Source: Flavobacterium hibernum (GTDB lineage Bacteria > Bacteroidota > Bacteroidia > Flavobacteriales > Flavobacteriaceae). Taken from it: 64,000 bases of DNA. Both the position numbers and the translations under genes were made by a program. The stretch is taken from NCBI RefSeq assembly GCF_000832125.1, contig NZ_JPRK01000014.1:1-64000 (forward strand), in the 5' to 3' direction. A model generated the notes under the pieces. That model ran no database searches and had not been told where the DNA came from. It saw nothing but the letters and a program-made list of their open reading frames with translations. Each line of letters opens with the position of its first letter. The stretch's first letter is position 1. Positions 24,667 through 34,004 of this stretch are shown here, in pieces.

Positions 24667-26298
24667 ATGAAAACAAAAAATATATTTCACAGAGTTCTTA
24701 TGATCACCTTGCCACTTATTTGGGTTAGTTGTAGTGATTTTTTAGAAAATGAACCAGAAGATCGAATTACAAAAGAGAATTTCTATAAAACCGAATCTGA
24801 TTTTCAAGCAGCAACAGGACCACTTTACAATAAAGTATGGTTTGATTTTAATGACAAATTCTATTATGGATTAGGCGACGGACGTGCTGCTAATTTGTAC
24901 GCTCCTTTTTCTGACTATGTTTATCCGTTTACAGATTTAACAGAAACAGGATTAACAGGACCATTAGTTTCGGCTTGGGCATCATTGTACAATGTAGTTC
25001 AGCAATCTAATAATGTTATCATAGGTATTACAGATAGTCAGGTTAGTGCCACTGTTAAAAATAAATATATTGCCGAGGCAAGATTTATGAGAGGAACAGC
25101 ATACTGGTATTTAGCGTCACTTTGGGGCGATGTAATTATTTCTACAGATCCAAGAGAATTGGTTAAAAACCCAATTGTAAACAAAAATCCATTAAAAGAT
25201 GTTTACGAATTTGCCATGCGCGATTTAGAATATGCAGCAAAATACCTTCCTGAAACAGTTGGACAATCAGGACGTTTAACAAAATACAGTGCATTCGGAA
25301 TGTTATCACGCGTTTACCTATCGTATTCAGGAATTAGCGCCAATCCGAACAGCGGAACAAGAAATCAGGAATATCTTGATTTAGCAAAAAAAGCAGCCGA
25401 AAAAGTAATCACAGCAGGGCCATACAAATTGATGGATAATTATGCCGATTTGTTCAAAATCGACAACAACAACAATTCAGAGTCAATGTTTGCGCTACAA
25501 TGGGTACCAAATGGAGATTATGGCGTAAATAACACACAACAAGCTTATTTCGCAATAGGATCTGACGTTACTGGTGATGATGCCGCTTGGGGATATTGGA
25601 CAAGAGCTTCATACAATATTTTGCAAGAATACGAATCTAAAGATGCTCGTCGTAAAGCAACTTGGATGGCCGACGACGATTTTTATCCGGAAATTAACAA
25701 ATCAAACGGAGGATATACCGTAGATCATAGCAAAGATTTCTTAACAGTAAAAAAAGGAGTTGTAGGATCAACAAAAGACAATCCTAAAACCACACGTATG
25801 AATTCAGGTTTAAATACTTACATGCTACGTTTAGGCGAAGTGTACTTAAATTATGCCGAAGCAGCTTTAGGAAACAATGCCACAACTGCTGATGCTGGTG
25901 CCGTAACCGCAATAAATGCACTTCGTTTACGTGCAGGACTTGGGACAAAAGCAACATTAACATACGCAGATATTATTCACGAAAGAAGAGTAGAATTGTG
26001 TATGGAAGGTCAATATTGGTACGACCTGGTTCGTAGATCTTACTACAAACAACAAGAAGTTATTAATTATGTAACCGCTCAAAACAGAGGTGTTATAACA
26101 CCAATTTTGTATGATTCTGCAACAAACGCAGTTTCAGTAGATGCTTCAAAAAGTACAAGTCCACGTGCGATTGGAGTAATCGATGCAACCATATTTACTT
26201 TGCCTTATCCGGAATCAGAACTTGTTCAAAACCCTTTATTGAGAGAAAATCCAGTTCCGTACGAGTTCAAAGAGGAAAGAATAAAAGACTTATTCTAG
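24667..26298 (+). CDS. SusD/RagB-family surface glycan-binding lipoprotein
   Basis: This 543-aa lipoprotein (lipobox near WVSCSDFLENEPED) caps the SusC barrel and binds glycan at the cell surface. SusD features include the N-terminal DFLENEPEDRITKENFY, tetratricopeptide-like helices such as YIAEARFMRGTAYWYLASLWGDV, GRLTKYSAFGMLSRVYL, and the late VYLNYAEAAL and ERRVELCMEGQYWYDLVR. It follows susC by 12 bp and precedes the IPT/TIG lipoprotein, the normal order in xylan loci. Xylan specificity is inferred from neighbours. Confidence 0.97.
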   Translation: MKTKNIFHRVLMITLPLIWVSCSDFLENEPEDRITKENFYKTESDFQAATGPLYNKVWFDFNDKFYYGLGDGRAANLYAPFSDYVYPFTDLTETGLTGPLVSAWASLYNVVQQSNNVIIGITDSQVSATVKNKYIAEARFMRGTAYWYLASLWGDVIISTDPRELVKNPIVNKNPLKDVYEFAMRDLEYAAKYLPETVGQSGRLTKYSAFGMLSRVYLSYSGISANPNSGTRNQEYLDLAKKAAEKVITAGPYKLMDNYADLFKIDNNNNSESMFALQWVPNGDYGVNNTQQAYFAIGSDVTGDDAAWGYWTRASYNILQEYESKDARRKATWMADDDFYPEINKSNGGYTVDHSKDFLTVKKGVVGSTKDNPKTTRMNSGLNTYMLRLGEVYLNYAEAALGNNATTADAGAVTAINALRLRAGLGTKATLTYADIIHERRVELCMEGQYWYDLVRRSYYKQQEVINYVTAQNRGVITPILYDSATNAVSVDASKSTSPRAIGVIDATIFTLPYPESELVQNPLLRENPVPYEFKEERIKDLF

Positions 26299-26334
26299 TA
26301 GTATTAAAATAATAAATCTAAAAGAAAGATTAAT

Positions 26335-27702
26335 ATGAAATATATTTTAAATAAAAAGTATTGGGCACCCATCGCATTCCTAGGAATCATGGTTTTTAGC
26401 ATGCTATTTACTGCTTGTGATAATAACGACTCTAACGGAAAAACTATAACAATCAGTAGAGTATTTTTAGAAGATGTAAACTCATCAGTACCGGATAGAG
26501 AAGTTACTTTTGCCCGTTTAGGACAAACCTTACGTATAGAAGGTTCAGGATTTACAGGTCTGAAAAAGGTATATATTAACGGATATTCCACTTATTTTAA
26601 TGTAGTTTATGTATCCGATAATTCAATGATAATAAGTGTTTCTTCAGATACACCAACCATAGATGCAGATCCTTCGGTTCGAAATACCATTCGATTTGCA
26701 AACGACAGTAACGAAACCACTTTTTCTTTTGAAATTCGATCAGGAAAACCAGTTATTAACGGGATTTCAAATACGATGCCTAATGTGGGAGAAAAAATTC
26801 TTGTTGTAGGTGCTGGTTTAACCGAAGTTAAAAAAGTAGTTTTCCCAGGAAATGTTGCAGTAACAACCGGAATTACATCAGACCCTGACGGTGAATTTTT
26901 TACAGTAACAATGCCAAGTGGAGTTTCAGACCTTGGAGGATCATTATTTGTAGAGAGTTCAAATGGAGGAGTTTATTCTCCAGCCTATTTCAATTTCAAA
27001 AAAGGATTATTACTAAATTTCGACGGACAAGGGCAACATGGATATTGGGGAACAAGTACAAGTATGATTCAACCAACAGATTTAGAATCTACAGCAGTTG
27101 GAGTTGGAAATGTTTCGCAAGGAAAATATGTTCCGCATCGTCCGGCTCGAATCGCTTCTTTTGATCCTGCAAAAAACCGTTGTACCGAAGTTTGGACAGC
27201 AGGAAACGGAGTTGATAATTGGAGAGCACAACTAACACCTTACATTCCCGCAAGTACACCGCTTGACAAAGTAGCGTTTCAGTTTGATATTTATGTTCCA
27301 CAAGCATGGAAAGATTCAGGATTCTTAAAAATTTGTTTAATCAATAATTTTAACGGAGGAGAGTGGACAGGAGCTTGTTACAATTTTGTTCCGTGGATTG
27401 TTGACGGAAAATCAGTAGCTTTTCAACCCACAGGTTGGACAACAGTTACAATTCCGTTAAACAGATTATACACATGGTCAAAAGCAGCCTTTACATTCGA
27501 AGCAGTTCTGGCATATCGTGAAGCGGCAACATATCAAAATTTTGGTATGTATTTCGAAAACTCTGATGTTAAATTAAAAGATGTTACAGGAACTGCAAGC
27601 GAAGTAGAATTTGCTTCAAAAGCTACTTCAGTAAAAGTTTACACAGATAATTGGAGAATAGTTTCGCTGAATACACCGGTTTACAATGATTTTTCTAACT
27701 AA
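26335..27702 (+). CDS. IPT/TIG-domain surface glycan-binding lipoprotein (SGBP-B-like)
   Basis: This 455-aa lipoprotein (lipobox FTACDNND) has two immunoglobulin-like IPT/TIG repeats: residues about 35-130 (GQTLRIEGSGFTGLKKVYING) and 135-220 (GEKILVVGAGLTEVKKVVFPG). A C-terminal beta-rich domain of about 230 residues carries many Trp and Tyr residues (DNWRAQLTPYIP, WTGACYNFVPW, YTWSKAAFTF), typical of glycan-binding platforms. It has no catalytic motif. Position directly after susD matches SGBP-B proteins of xylan and xyloglucan loci, which hold the polysaccharide at the surface. Binding to xylan is inferred. Confidence 0.88.
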   Translation: MKYILNKKYWAPIAFLGIMVFSMLFTACDNNDSNGKTITISRVFLEDVNSSVPDREVTFARLGQTLRIEGSGFTGLKKVYINGYSTYFNVVYVSDNSMIISVSSDTPTIDADPSVRNTIRFANDSNETTFSFEIRSGKPVINGISNTMPNVGEKILVVGAGLTEVKKVVFPGNVAVTTGITSDPDGEFFTVTMPSGVSDLGGSLFVESSNGGVYSPAYFNFKKGLLLNFDGQGQHGYWGTSTSMIQPTDLESTAVGVGNVSQGKYVPHRPARIASFDPAKNRCTEVWTAGNGVDNWRAQLTPYIPASTPLDKVAFQFDIYVPQAWKDSGFLKICLINNFNGGEWTGACYNFVPWIVDGKSVAFQPTGWTTVTIPLNRLYTWSKAAFTFEAVLAYREAATYQNFGMYFENSDVKLKDVTGTASEVEFASKATSVKVYTDNWRIVSLNTPVYNDFSN

Positions 27703-27714
27703 AAAAACATCAAA

Positions 27715-29919
27715 ATGAAATTAAAATATATATTCCCTTTAATAGCTTCATCTCTATTGGTTTTGTCATCCTGTGATGATAATTTGATGGAATGGGAAAA
27801 AGACCCAGATCATGGAGCAGTAACAGGAGCAGAGCTTCCGTTAGAATTAGTTGAAAAAATTAGCCGATACGAGCCATTAAAAAGCTACACCAATTTTGTT
27901 TTAGGAAACGGAATTGGAGCTGATTTGTACATGAGCGATGCAGCGTACCGAAAAATAGTAAACGAGAACTTTGATGAGGTTACTCCGGGTTATGCCATGA
28001 AACATGGCGCTATGGTAAATGCAAAAGGCGAAATAAACTTTACAACCATAGATGCATTTATTGCAGAAACAAAAAAAGCAGGACTAACAGTTTTTGGACA
28101 TACTTTAGTTTGGCATTCCAATCAAAATGCAAGTTACTTAAACGGTCTTATCGCCCCAACCGTAATTCCAGGTTCTAGCGGAACTAACATATTGGATGTA
28201 GCAGGTTTAAAAAGCGGAGCCTTTACCAATTGGTCAAGAAATAATCCCGGAAAAGGAATCACTGTAATCGATAATGCAGGATTAGCAAGTGCCACAAAAG
28301 CAATTCAATTGGCCGCAAGTGCAACATCAGCACAACCTTATAGTTTACAGTTAACATCGCCAAATGTACCAATTGTAACAGGACACAATTATGAAATTTC
28401 TTTTTACATCAAATCAGATGTAGCAGGAAAAGGGCGTCTTTCTTTTGGTTCAACATTGACAAATCAATATCCATATAAAGATTGGTATAATACAGGAGGG
28501 AGTTTTACCGAAGCTTTTGCAACAACATCAGCATGGCAACAAGTTAAAATTAAACTTGCCCCCGGAGATTTTAAAGCAGGAAGCACGACTTTTCAGTTTA
28601 ATTTAGATTTAGGATATCTTCCAAATGTTACCTATTTAATCGATGTTAATACAATAGCCGTTGTCGATCTTGATGCTGCTACAGGCGTTGTCAATTTAGT
28701 TTCAAACGGAACTTTTAATTCAGGAATTACAGGCTGGACAAAAGCTAATGGAGCAACAGATGCATTAAGTGCAGCAACTTCGGCAAATGCTTATGAAGGA
28801 GCTGGAGCTATGAAAGTAGTAAATGCAACAACCGACGCAGCAAATCAGTGGAAAACACAGATTAACTCAATGTTTACCTCTACTATGACATCCGGAAAAG
28901 ATTATACGATTTCGTATATGATTAAATCTGAAGCAACTGGTTCAGTTAGATGTTCAACAACTGGAACAACAGCACGTTATCAAGGAGATCAGGCTACATC
29001 GACAACATGGAAATTGGTAGAATGGAAATTTACTGCAAATGGTACAGAAACAGGTTTGAACTTCGATTTAGGAGGAACAGCAGGAACATATTATATTGAT
29101 AATGTAGTTGTAACTTCTGGCGCAGCGGCAGGAGGAGGAGCAACGGCACCAATTACAGTTGAAAAAACCGATGCCGAAAAAACAAAATTGATTGGTGCTG
29201 CAATGCAAGACTGGATTTCTAAAATGATGACACATTACAAAACTGGTGTTTTTGCTTGGGATGTTGTAAATGAGCCAATGAAAGAAGACGGTACATTAAG
29301 AAACGGTACAGAAGGTGATACCGCAACAGATTATTTTTCTTGGATAAAATATCTAGGAAAAGATTATGCAGTAACAGCCTTTAAATTGGCTCGTCAATAC
29401 GGAAATGCAACTGATAAGCTGTTTATAAACGATTATAATTTAGAGTCCAGATTAGATAAATGCGATGGAATAATCAATTACGTGACTTACATCGAAAGTC
29501 AAGGTGCTAAAGTTGACGGAATTGGAACTCAAATGCACATTAGTTTGACTACAGATAAAGATAAAATTGCTCAGATGTTTCAAAAACTGGCAGCATCAGG
29601 AAAATTGATTAAAATTTCTGAATTAGATGTGAGATTAGGAACAAAAACGCCAACAGTAGCGCAACAAGCTTCTCAGGCTTCAATGTATCAATATGTAATA
29701 GATACTTATAAAAAATATATTCCAGCAGCACAACAATACGGTATTACAATTTGGGGTGTTTCGGATAGTGTAAAAGAGCATGAATTTTGGCTTCCTGACG
29801 AATCTCCAAACCTTTGGGATGCTAACTATGTTCGTAAGCATGCTTATAAAGGAACGGCGGATGGTCTTGCAGGAAAAGATGTAAGTAAAGACTTTTCAGG
29901 AGAATTAGTAAAAAAATAA
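27715..29919 (+). CDS. GH10 xylanase with CBM insert in the catalytic domain
   Basis: This 734-aa lipoprotein (lipobox LSSCDDN) is a surface endo-xylanase. The GH10 domain starts around residue 55 (GNGIGADLY, FGHTLVWHS at about 128) and is then interrupted by about 330 residues. The insert holds two beta-sandwich modules: 165-325, with FTNWSRNNPGKGITV and YEISFYIKSD, and 330-470, with GITGWTKANG and YTISYMIKSE. Both look like CBM4/9/22-type modules. The barrel then resumes with WDVVNEPM (acid/base Glu520) and ISELDVRLG (nucleophile Glu636). This insertion architecture is known for Bacteroides outer-membrane Xyn10 enzymes. It ends the susC-susD-SGBP unit, so it probably makes the oligomers that SusCD imports. 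Confidence 0.95.
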   Translation: MKLKYIFPLIASSLLVLSSCDDNLMEWEKDPDHGAVTGAELPLELVEKISRYEPLKSYTNFVLGNGIGADLYMSDAAYRKIVNENFDEVTPGYAMKHGAMVNAKGEINFTTIDAFIAETKKAGLTVFGHTLVWHSNQNASYLNGLIAPTVIPGSSGTNILDVAGLKSGAFTNWSRNNPGKGITVIDNAGLASATKAIQLAASATSAQPYSLQLTSPNVPIVTGHNYEISFYIKSDVAGKGRLSFGSTLTNQYPYKDWYNTGGSFTEAFATTSAWQQVKIKLAPGDFKAGSTTFQFNLDLGYLPNVTYLIDVNTIAVVDLDAATGVVNLVSNGTFNSGITGWTKANGATDALSAATSANAYEGAGAMKVVNATTDAANQWKTQINSMFTSTMTSGKDYTISYMIKSEATGSVRCSTTGTTARYQGDQATSTTWKLVEWKFTANGTETGLNFDLGGTAGTYYIDNVVVTSGAAAGGGATAPITVEKTDAEKTKLIGAAMQDWISKMMTHYKTGVFAWDVVNEPMKEDGTLRNGTEGDTATDYFSWIKYLGKDYAVTAFKLARQYGNATDKLFINDYNLESRLDKCDGIINYVTYIESQGAKVDGIGTQMHISLTTDKDKIAQMFQKLAASGKLIKISELDVRLGTKTPTVAQQASQASMYQYVIDTYKKYIPAAQQYGITIWGVSDSVKEHEFWLPDESPNLWDANYVRKHAYKGTADGLAGKDVSKDFSGELVKK

Positions 29920-29938
29920 TTTTTGCTCACAAATAAAT

Positions 29939-29974
29939 CCGTAGTATGAATCTAGAAATAGATTTGTACTATGG
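29939..29974 (+). terminator. Hairpin after the GH10-CBM gene
   Basis: The arms CCGTAGTA..AATCT and AGATT..TACTATGG form an extended imperfect stem 20 bp after the stop. There is no strong T run, so it may act as a 3' end processing or stability hairpin rather than a classical terminator. Confidence 0.5.
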
Positions 29975-30013
29975 ATTATTTATTTCCTTAACTTTTGCAA
30001 TCCAATTTAAACC

Positions 30014-30023
30014 GTTTGCAAAC
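30014..30023. promoter_or_regulatory. Palindrome before the GH35 gene, possible operator
   Basis: GTTTGCAAAC is a perfect 10-bp palindrome inside ACCGTTTGCAAACCGT, 36 bp before the start codon. It differs from the CAACCGATTG word but has the size and spacing of a regulator site. Evidence is limited to the symmetry. Confidence 0.35.
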
Positions 30024-30058
30024 CGTAAAATTGATTTTTAATATTAAAATAATTAAGA

Positions 30059-31687
30059 ATGTTTAATTTTCGAAAGAACAAATTTCTTTTACTAATACTA
30101 TTAGTAGCTCAGTTTGGGTATTCGCAGGAAAAAATACCAAGCCTTCAGAAAAAAGGAAACAAAACACAATTAATAGTCAACGGAAAACCATTTATAATAC
30201 TTGGCGGCGAATTAGGAAACTCTTCGGCAACAAGCATGGAAAGTATGGAACCTATTTGGTCAAAGTTAACCGATATGAATCTGAACACCGTTTTAACGCC
30301 CATTTATTGGGAATTAATAGAAGCGGAGGAAGGTAAATTTGATTTTTCTTTAGTTGATGATTTAATCCTGAAAGCCAGAAAAGAAAATCTCAAATTAGTA
30401 TTTCTGTGGTTTGGATCCTGGAAAAACAGTATGTCAAGTCATGCACCGGAATGGGTAAAATTAAATCAGAAAAAATATCCAAGAGTTAAAGACGACAAAG
30501 ATAAAAGTCATGAAATTCTAACGCCTTTTAGCGAAGATAATTTACAGGCAGATTTACAGGCTTTTCAAAAATTGATGGCGCACCTAAAAGATTTTGATCA
30601 AAAAGAACAAACCGTCATTATGGTTCAGGTCGAAAATGAAATAGGAATGTTACCCACCGCCAGAGATTATCATCCGTTAGCCAATGCCGCTTTCAAAAAA
30701 GAAGTGCCTCAGGAATTGTTACAATATCTGAAGAAAAATAAAGAACAATTAGTTCCCGAGTTTTTAGAAATATGGAAAAAAAATGGTTTTAAAACATCAG
30801 GAAATTGGGAACAAATTTTTGGAAAAGGATTATCAACCGATGAGATTTTTATGGCATGGTATTTTGCAAAATTTACCAATAAAGTTGCCAAAGCCGGAAA
30901 AGACAGTTACCCAATACCAATGTTTGTAAACGCAGCCTTAAATGCAGCCGAGAAAAAACCGGGAGAATACCCAAGTGCGGGCCCGTTACCGCATGTAATG
31001 GATGTTTGGAAAGCAGCAGGAACTTCAATAGATTTTCTCTCTCCGGATTTTTACAATCCGTTATTTAAGCATTGGAACGATTTATTTACCCGTCAAGGCG
31101 ATCCATTATTTATACCAGAACATCGCTTTGATGCCAGCGCACCATTTAAAGGGTTATATGCGATTGCACATTACGAGGCAATTGGTTTTTCGCCATTTTC
31201 TATAGAGTCAGTTTCAGATGCTAAAAAAGAACCGCTTGGCAAAATATATGATTTAGTAAAACAACTGACGCCCATTATTGAAGCCAATAAAGGACAGGGG
31301 AAAATTGATGGAGTTTTATTAGATAAAGAAAATAAATTGCAAATAGTTCAAATGGCTAATTACGAATTTACCTTTAAACACGATTACACCTTAAATTGGT
31401 CAGACGGTGCAAAAGAAGAAACTTGGCCAACGTCGAGTGCAATTATTATTGAAATAGGAAAAGACGAATTTTATATAGCAGGCTCAGGAATTGTAGTCAC
31501 TTTTAAACCTTTAAAAAATACCAGCCTAAATGTCGGAATTTTAAAAACCGATCAGGGAAATTTTGAAAACGGAATCTGGAAAACTGTCCGACATTTTAAT
31601 GGAGATCAAACCCATCAAGGCAGACATATTAGAATTTCGGTAGGTGATTACGAAATTCAAAAAGTAAAATTATATACTTACGAATAA
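30059..31687 (+). CDS. GH35-type beta-galactosidase-like enzyme with DUF5597-like C-terminus, secreted
   Basis: This 542-aa secreted protein (signal peptide ending GYSQ) has a glycoside hydrolase TIM barrel of the GH35/GH42-like kind: FIILGGELGNSSATS, LNTVLTPIYWELIEAEEGKFDF, VQVENEIG with the likely acid/base Glu, and LFIPEHRFD with the likely nucleophile Glu. The C-terminal 150 residues are beta-rich and correspond to the domain often called DUF5597. Such proteins occur in several plant-polysaccharide loci; in a xylan locus it may remove galactose side groups, but this is inference. It is separated from the susC unit by a hairpin and may have its own promoter. Confidence 0.85.
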   Translation: MFNFRKNKFLLLILLVAQFGYSQEKIPSLQKKGNKTQLIVNGKPFIILGGELGNSSATSMESMEPIWSKLTDMNLNTVLTPIYWELIEAEEGKFDFSLVDDLILKARKENLKLVFLWFGSWKNSMSSHAPEWVKLNQKKYPRVKDDKDKSHEILTPFSEDNLQADLQAFQKLMAHLKDFDQKEQTVIMVQVENEIGMLPTARDYHPLANAAFKKEVPQELLQYLKKNKEQLVPEFLEIWKKNGFKTSGNWEQIFGKGLSTDEIFMAWYFAKFTNKVAKAGKDSYPIPMFVNAALNAAEKKPGEYPSAGPLPHVMDVWKAAGTSIDFLSPDFYNPLFKHWNDLFTRQGDPLFIPEHRFDASAPFKGLYAIAHYEAIGFSPFSIESVSDAKKEPLGKIYDLVKQLTPIIEANKGQGKIDGVLLDKENKLQIVQMANYEFTFKHDYTLNWSDGAKEETWPTSSAIIIEIGKDEFYIAGSGIVVTFKPLKNTSLNVGILKTDQGNFENGIWKTVRHFNGDQTHQGRHIRISVGDYEIQKVKLYTYE

Positions 31688-31694
31688 GGTCAAT

Positions 31695-31954
31695 CCTAAC
31701 AGGTTTCCAAAACCAGTTAGGTATGATTTTTATTCGCCACGAATTACACGAATGAGCACGAATTATATTTTATTGAAGAAAAAGGAATCTGCTAAATCTG
31801 CCAAATCTGCGAGAAAAAAAAACGCCACAGATTAAGTGATTAAAATGATTTAAAATAAATCTGTGTAAATCTTTTAATCTGTGGCAAAAGCATAAAATTC
31901 ACTTCATAACAAACCCGACAGTCCCGAAGCCTCGGGATAAAACCTGTCGGGTTT
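31695..31954. repeat. Cluster of palindromic repeats between GH35 and acetylesterase genes
   Basis: Three structures lie here. First is an imperfect CCTAACAGG...CCAGTTAGG pair (31695-31721). Second is GCCACAGATTA / TAATCTGTGGC with 11-bp arms (31824-31834, 31875-31885). Third is a nested palindrome in which AAACCCGACAG / CTGTCGGGTTT (31911-31921, 31944-31954) encloses TCCCGAAGCCTCGGGA. Short direct words such as CACGAATTA and AATCTGC also recur. No coding frame is seen. Confidence 0.75.
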
Positions 31955-31978
31955 ACCAAAAAAGTAAAAGAGAAGCAA

Positions 31979-33904
31979 ATGAAAAAAATAATACTATTAC
32001 TTACGATACTTTTAAGTTTCGCAGTAAATGCACAGATAAAATTGCCAAGACTTATTAGCGATGGAATGATTTTGCAACGCGATACCAAAGTGAAAATTTG
32101 GGGTTGGGCTTCGCCAAAAGAAAAAATTCAGCTTGATTTTAATCATAAAACATACAAAGCCGAAACGAACGCAGAAGGAAAATGGACAATTGTTCTTCCG
32201 TCTCAAAAAGCTGGTGGCCCGTATGAAATGACATTAAAAGGAAATAGTACAATTGTACTAAAAAATATTCTTTTTGGAGACGTTTGGGTTTGTTCCGGAC
32301 AATCAAATATGGAACTCCCGATGGATCGATTAAAAGATAAATACAAAGAAGTAATCGCTAAAGCGGAAAACCCAAACATCAGACAATTTTTAGTTCCTGA
32401 TCAATATTATTTCACCAATGAAAAAGAGGATTTTACTTCGGGAGAATGGGTTTCGGCAAATCCTGTAAGTGTTTTGCAATTTTCTGGCGTTGCCTATTTT
32501 TTTGCTTTAGAAATTTATGAAAAGTATAAAATCCCGATCGGTTTAATCAATTCGGCTTTGGGAGGTTCTCCGGCCGAATCTTGGATTAGCGAGAAAAGTG
32601 TAAAGAAATTTCCGGATTATTATCAGGAATATTTGAAGTATAAAGATGGAAAACTAGAAGTTCAAATCGACCAAAACGATAAAAAAGTAAGTAACGATTG
32701 GTACAAATTGGCGAACAATACAGATCTTGGATTAAAGAACAATTGGTCGAACCCAGAATTTAATGACATCAATTGGAAAACAATGAATGTTCCGGGATAT
32801 TGGGCAGATAATCAGCTAGGAAATGTAAACGGAGTCGTTTGGTTCAGAAAAGAATTTTCGATTCCTAAAGTAAAAGAGAATACAGCAAAACTTATTTTAG
32901 GACGTATCGTCGACGCAGATTCAGTTTATGTAAATGGGCAATTTGTGGGGACAACTTCATATCAATATCCGCCAAGAATATATTCGTTTAATGCCAATAT
33001 TTTAAAAGAAGGCAAAAATGAAATTGCAGTTCGTATTATCAATAATTCGGGAAAAGGAGGTTTTGTTTTAGACAAACCTTACGAACTTGTTTTAGGAAAA
33101 GACACATTAGATTTAAAAGGTTCATGGAAATATGAATTAGGCGCAAAAATGTTGCCTTTGCCCGGACAAACTTTTGTGCGATGGAAACCCGTAGGACTTT
33201 ATAATGCTATGATTGCGCCTTTAAAAAACTATTCGATAAAAGGCGTGCTTTGGTATCAGGGAGAATCAAGCACCAAAAAGCCATCAGAATATTTTTCGTT
33301 AATGGAAACCTTAATTACAAATTGGAGAACACAATGGCAACAACCTAAATTGCCATTTTTAGTAGTACAACTTACCAATTTTATGGATCCTAAAACAGAA
33401 CCTGTCGAAAGTAATTGGGCAGCGTTAAGGCAACAACAATTAAACACATTGGCGATACCAAATACAGGATTAGCGGTAACAATCGATCTTGGAGAATGGA
33501 ACGATATTCACCCGTTAAATAAATATGATGTAGGTAAAAGACTTTCATTGCAAGCTAGAAAAAAAGTATATGGCGAGAAGGATTTAGTTGCTTCAGGACC
33601 ACTTTTTAAAGCAATGGAGCAAAAAGGAAACAAGCTAATTTTGAGTTTTACTGATACAGGATCTGGTTTGTTAGCGAAAGATAATACCTCTTTAAAAGGT
33701 TTTGCAATTGCCAATAATGACGGTAAGTTTGTTTGGGCAAATGCAACAATTGAAGGGGATAAAATTGTAGTTTGGAATGACACGATAAGCAATCCGTCAA
33801 AAGTGAGATATGCTTGGGCAGATAATCCTGTAGAAGCTAATTTATATAACAAAGAAAACTTACCAGCATCGCCTTTTGAATCCGATTTAAGTAAGAAAAA
33901 ATAG
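31979..33904 (+). CDS. SASA-type carbohydrate acetylesterase, secreted (possible xylan acetylesterase)
   Basis: This 641-aa protein has a signal peptide (ending AVNAQ). It matches the sialate O-acetylesterase/SASA family: VCSGQSNMELPM holds the nucleophile Ser, GLINSALGGSPAESWIS and GVLWYQGES follow, and EWNDIHP supplies the His. Between the two halves of the esterase (about 235-385) is an inserted galactose-binding-like jelly roll (WKTMNVPGYWAD, VVWFRKEFSIP, ADSVYVNGQFVG). Related enzymes in xylan loci (family CE20) deacetylate xylan, and that role fits the neighbours better than sialic acid. It is the last gene of the xylan locus, ended by a strong terminator. Confidence 0.88.
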   Translation: MKKIILLLTILLSFAVNAQIKLPRLISDGMILQRDTKVKIWGWASPKEKIQLDFNHKTYKAETNAEGKWTIVLPSQKAGGPYEMTLKGNSTIVLKNILFGDVWVCSGQSNMELPMDRLKDKYKEVIAKAENPNIRQFLVPDQYYFTNEKEDFTSGEWVSANPVSVLQFSGVAYFFALEIYEKYKIPIGLINSALGGSPAESWISEKSVKKFPDYYQEYLKYKDGKLEVQIDQNDKKVSNDWYKLANNTDLGLKNNWSNPEFNDINWKTMNVPGYWADNQLGNVNGVVWFRKEFSIPKVKENTAKLILGRIVDADSVYVNGQFVGTTSYQYPPRIYSFNANILKEGKNEIAVRIINNSGKGGFVLDKPYELVLGKDTLDLKGSWKYELGAKMLPLPGQTFVRWKPVGLYNAMIAPLKNYSIKGVLWYQGESSTKKPSEYFSLMETLITNWRTQWQQPKLPFLVVQLTNFMDPKTEPVESNWAALRQQQLNTLAIPNTGLAVTIDLGEWNDIHPLNKYDVGKRLSLQARKKVYGEKDLVASGPLFKAMEQKGNKLILSFTDTGSGLLAKDNTSLKGFAIANNDGKFVWANATIEGDKIVVWNDTISNPSKVRYAWADNPVEANLYNKENLPASPFESDLSKKK

Positions 33905-33924
33905 TTGAGGTTTTATAAATAAAG

Positions 33925-33962
33925 AAAGGGGAAATCTCATCAGTTTGAGATTTCCCCTTTTT
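33925..33962. terminator. Bidirectional terminator between xylan locus and RND operon
   Basis: A long stem (AAAGGGGAAATCTCA / TGAGATTTCCCCTTT) with a 6-base loop is flanked by A and T runs. It lies between two converging genes, so it can end transcription from both sides. Confidence 0.9.
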
Positions 33963-34004
33963 AATTAGAGTTTAGATTTCGAAATAAAAAACTTATTTCA
34001 AAAA

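Noticed and set aside
31740..31860. Small gene in the GH35-esterase gap
   Set aside because: The bases consist of short repeated words (CACGAATTA, AATCTGC) and a palindrome; no frame of useful length with a start exists.
33508..33852. 114-aa minus-strand frame inside the acetylesterase gene
   Set aside because: Antisense shadow of a recognised gene; no start signals or motifs.
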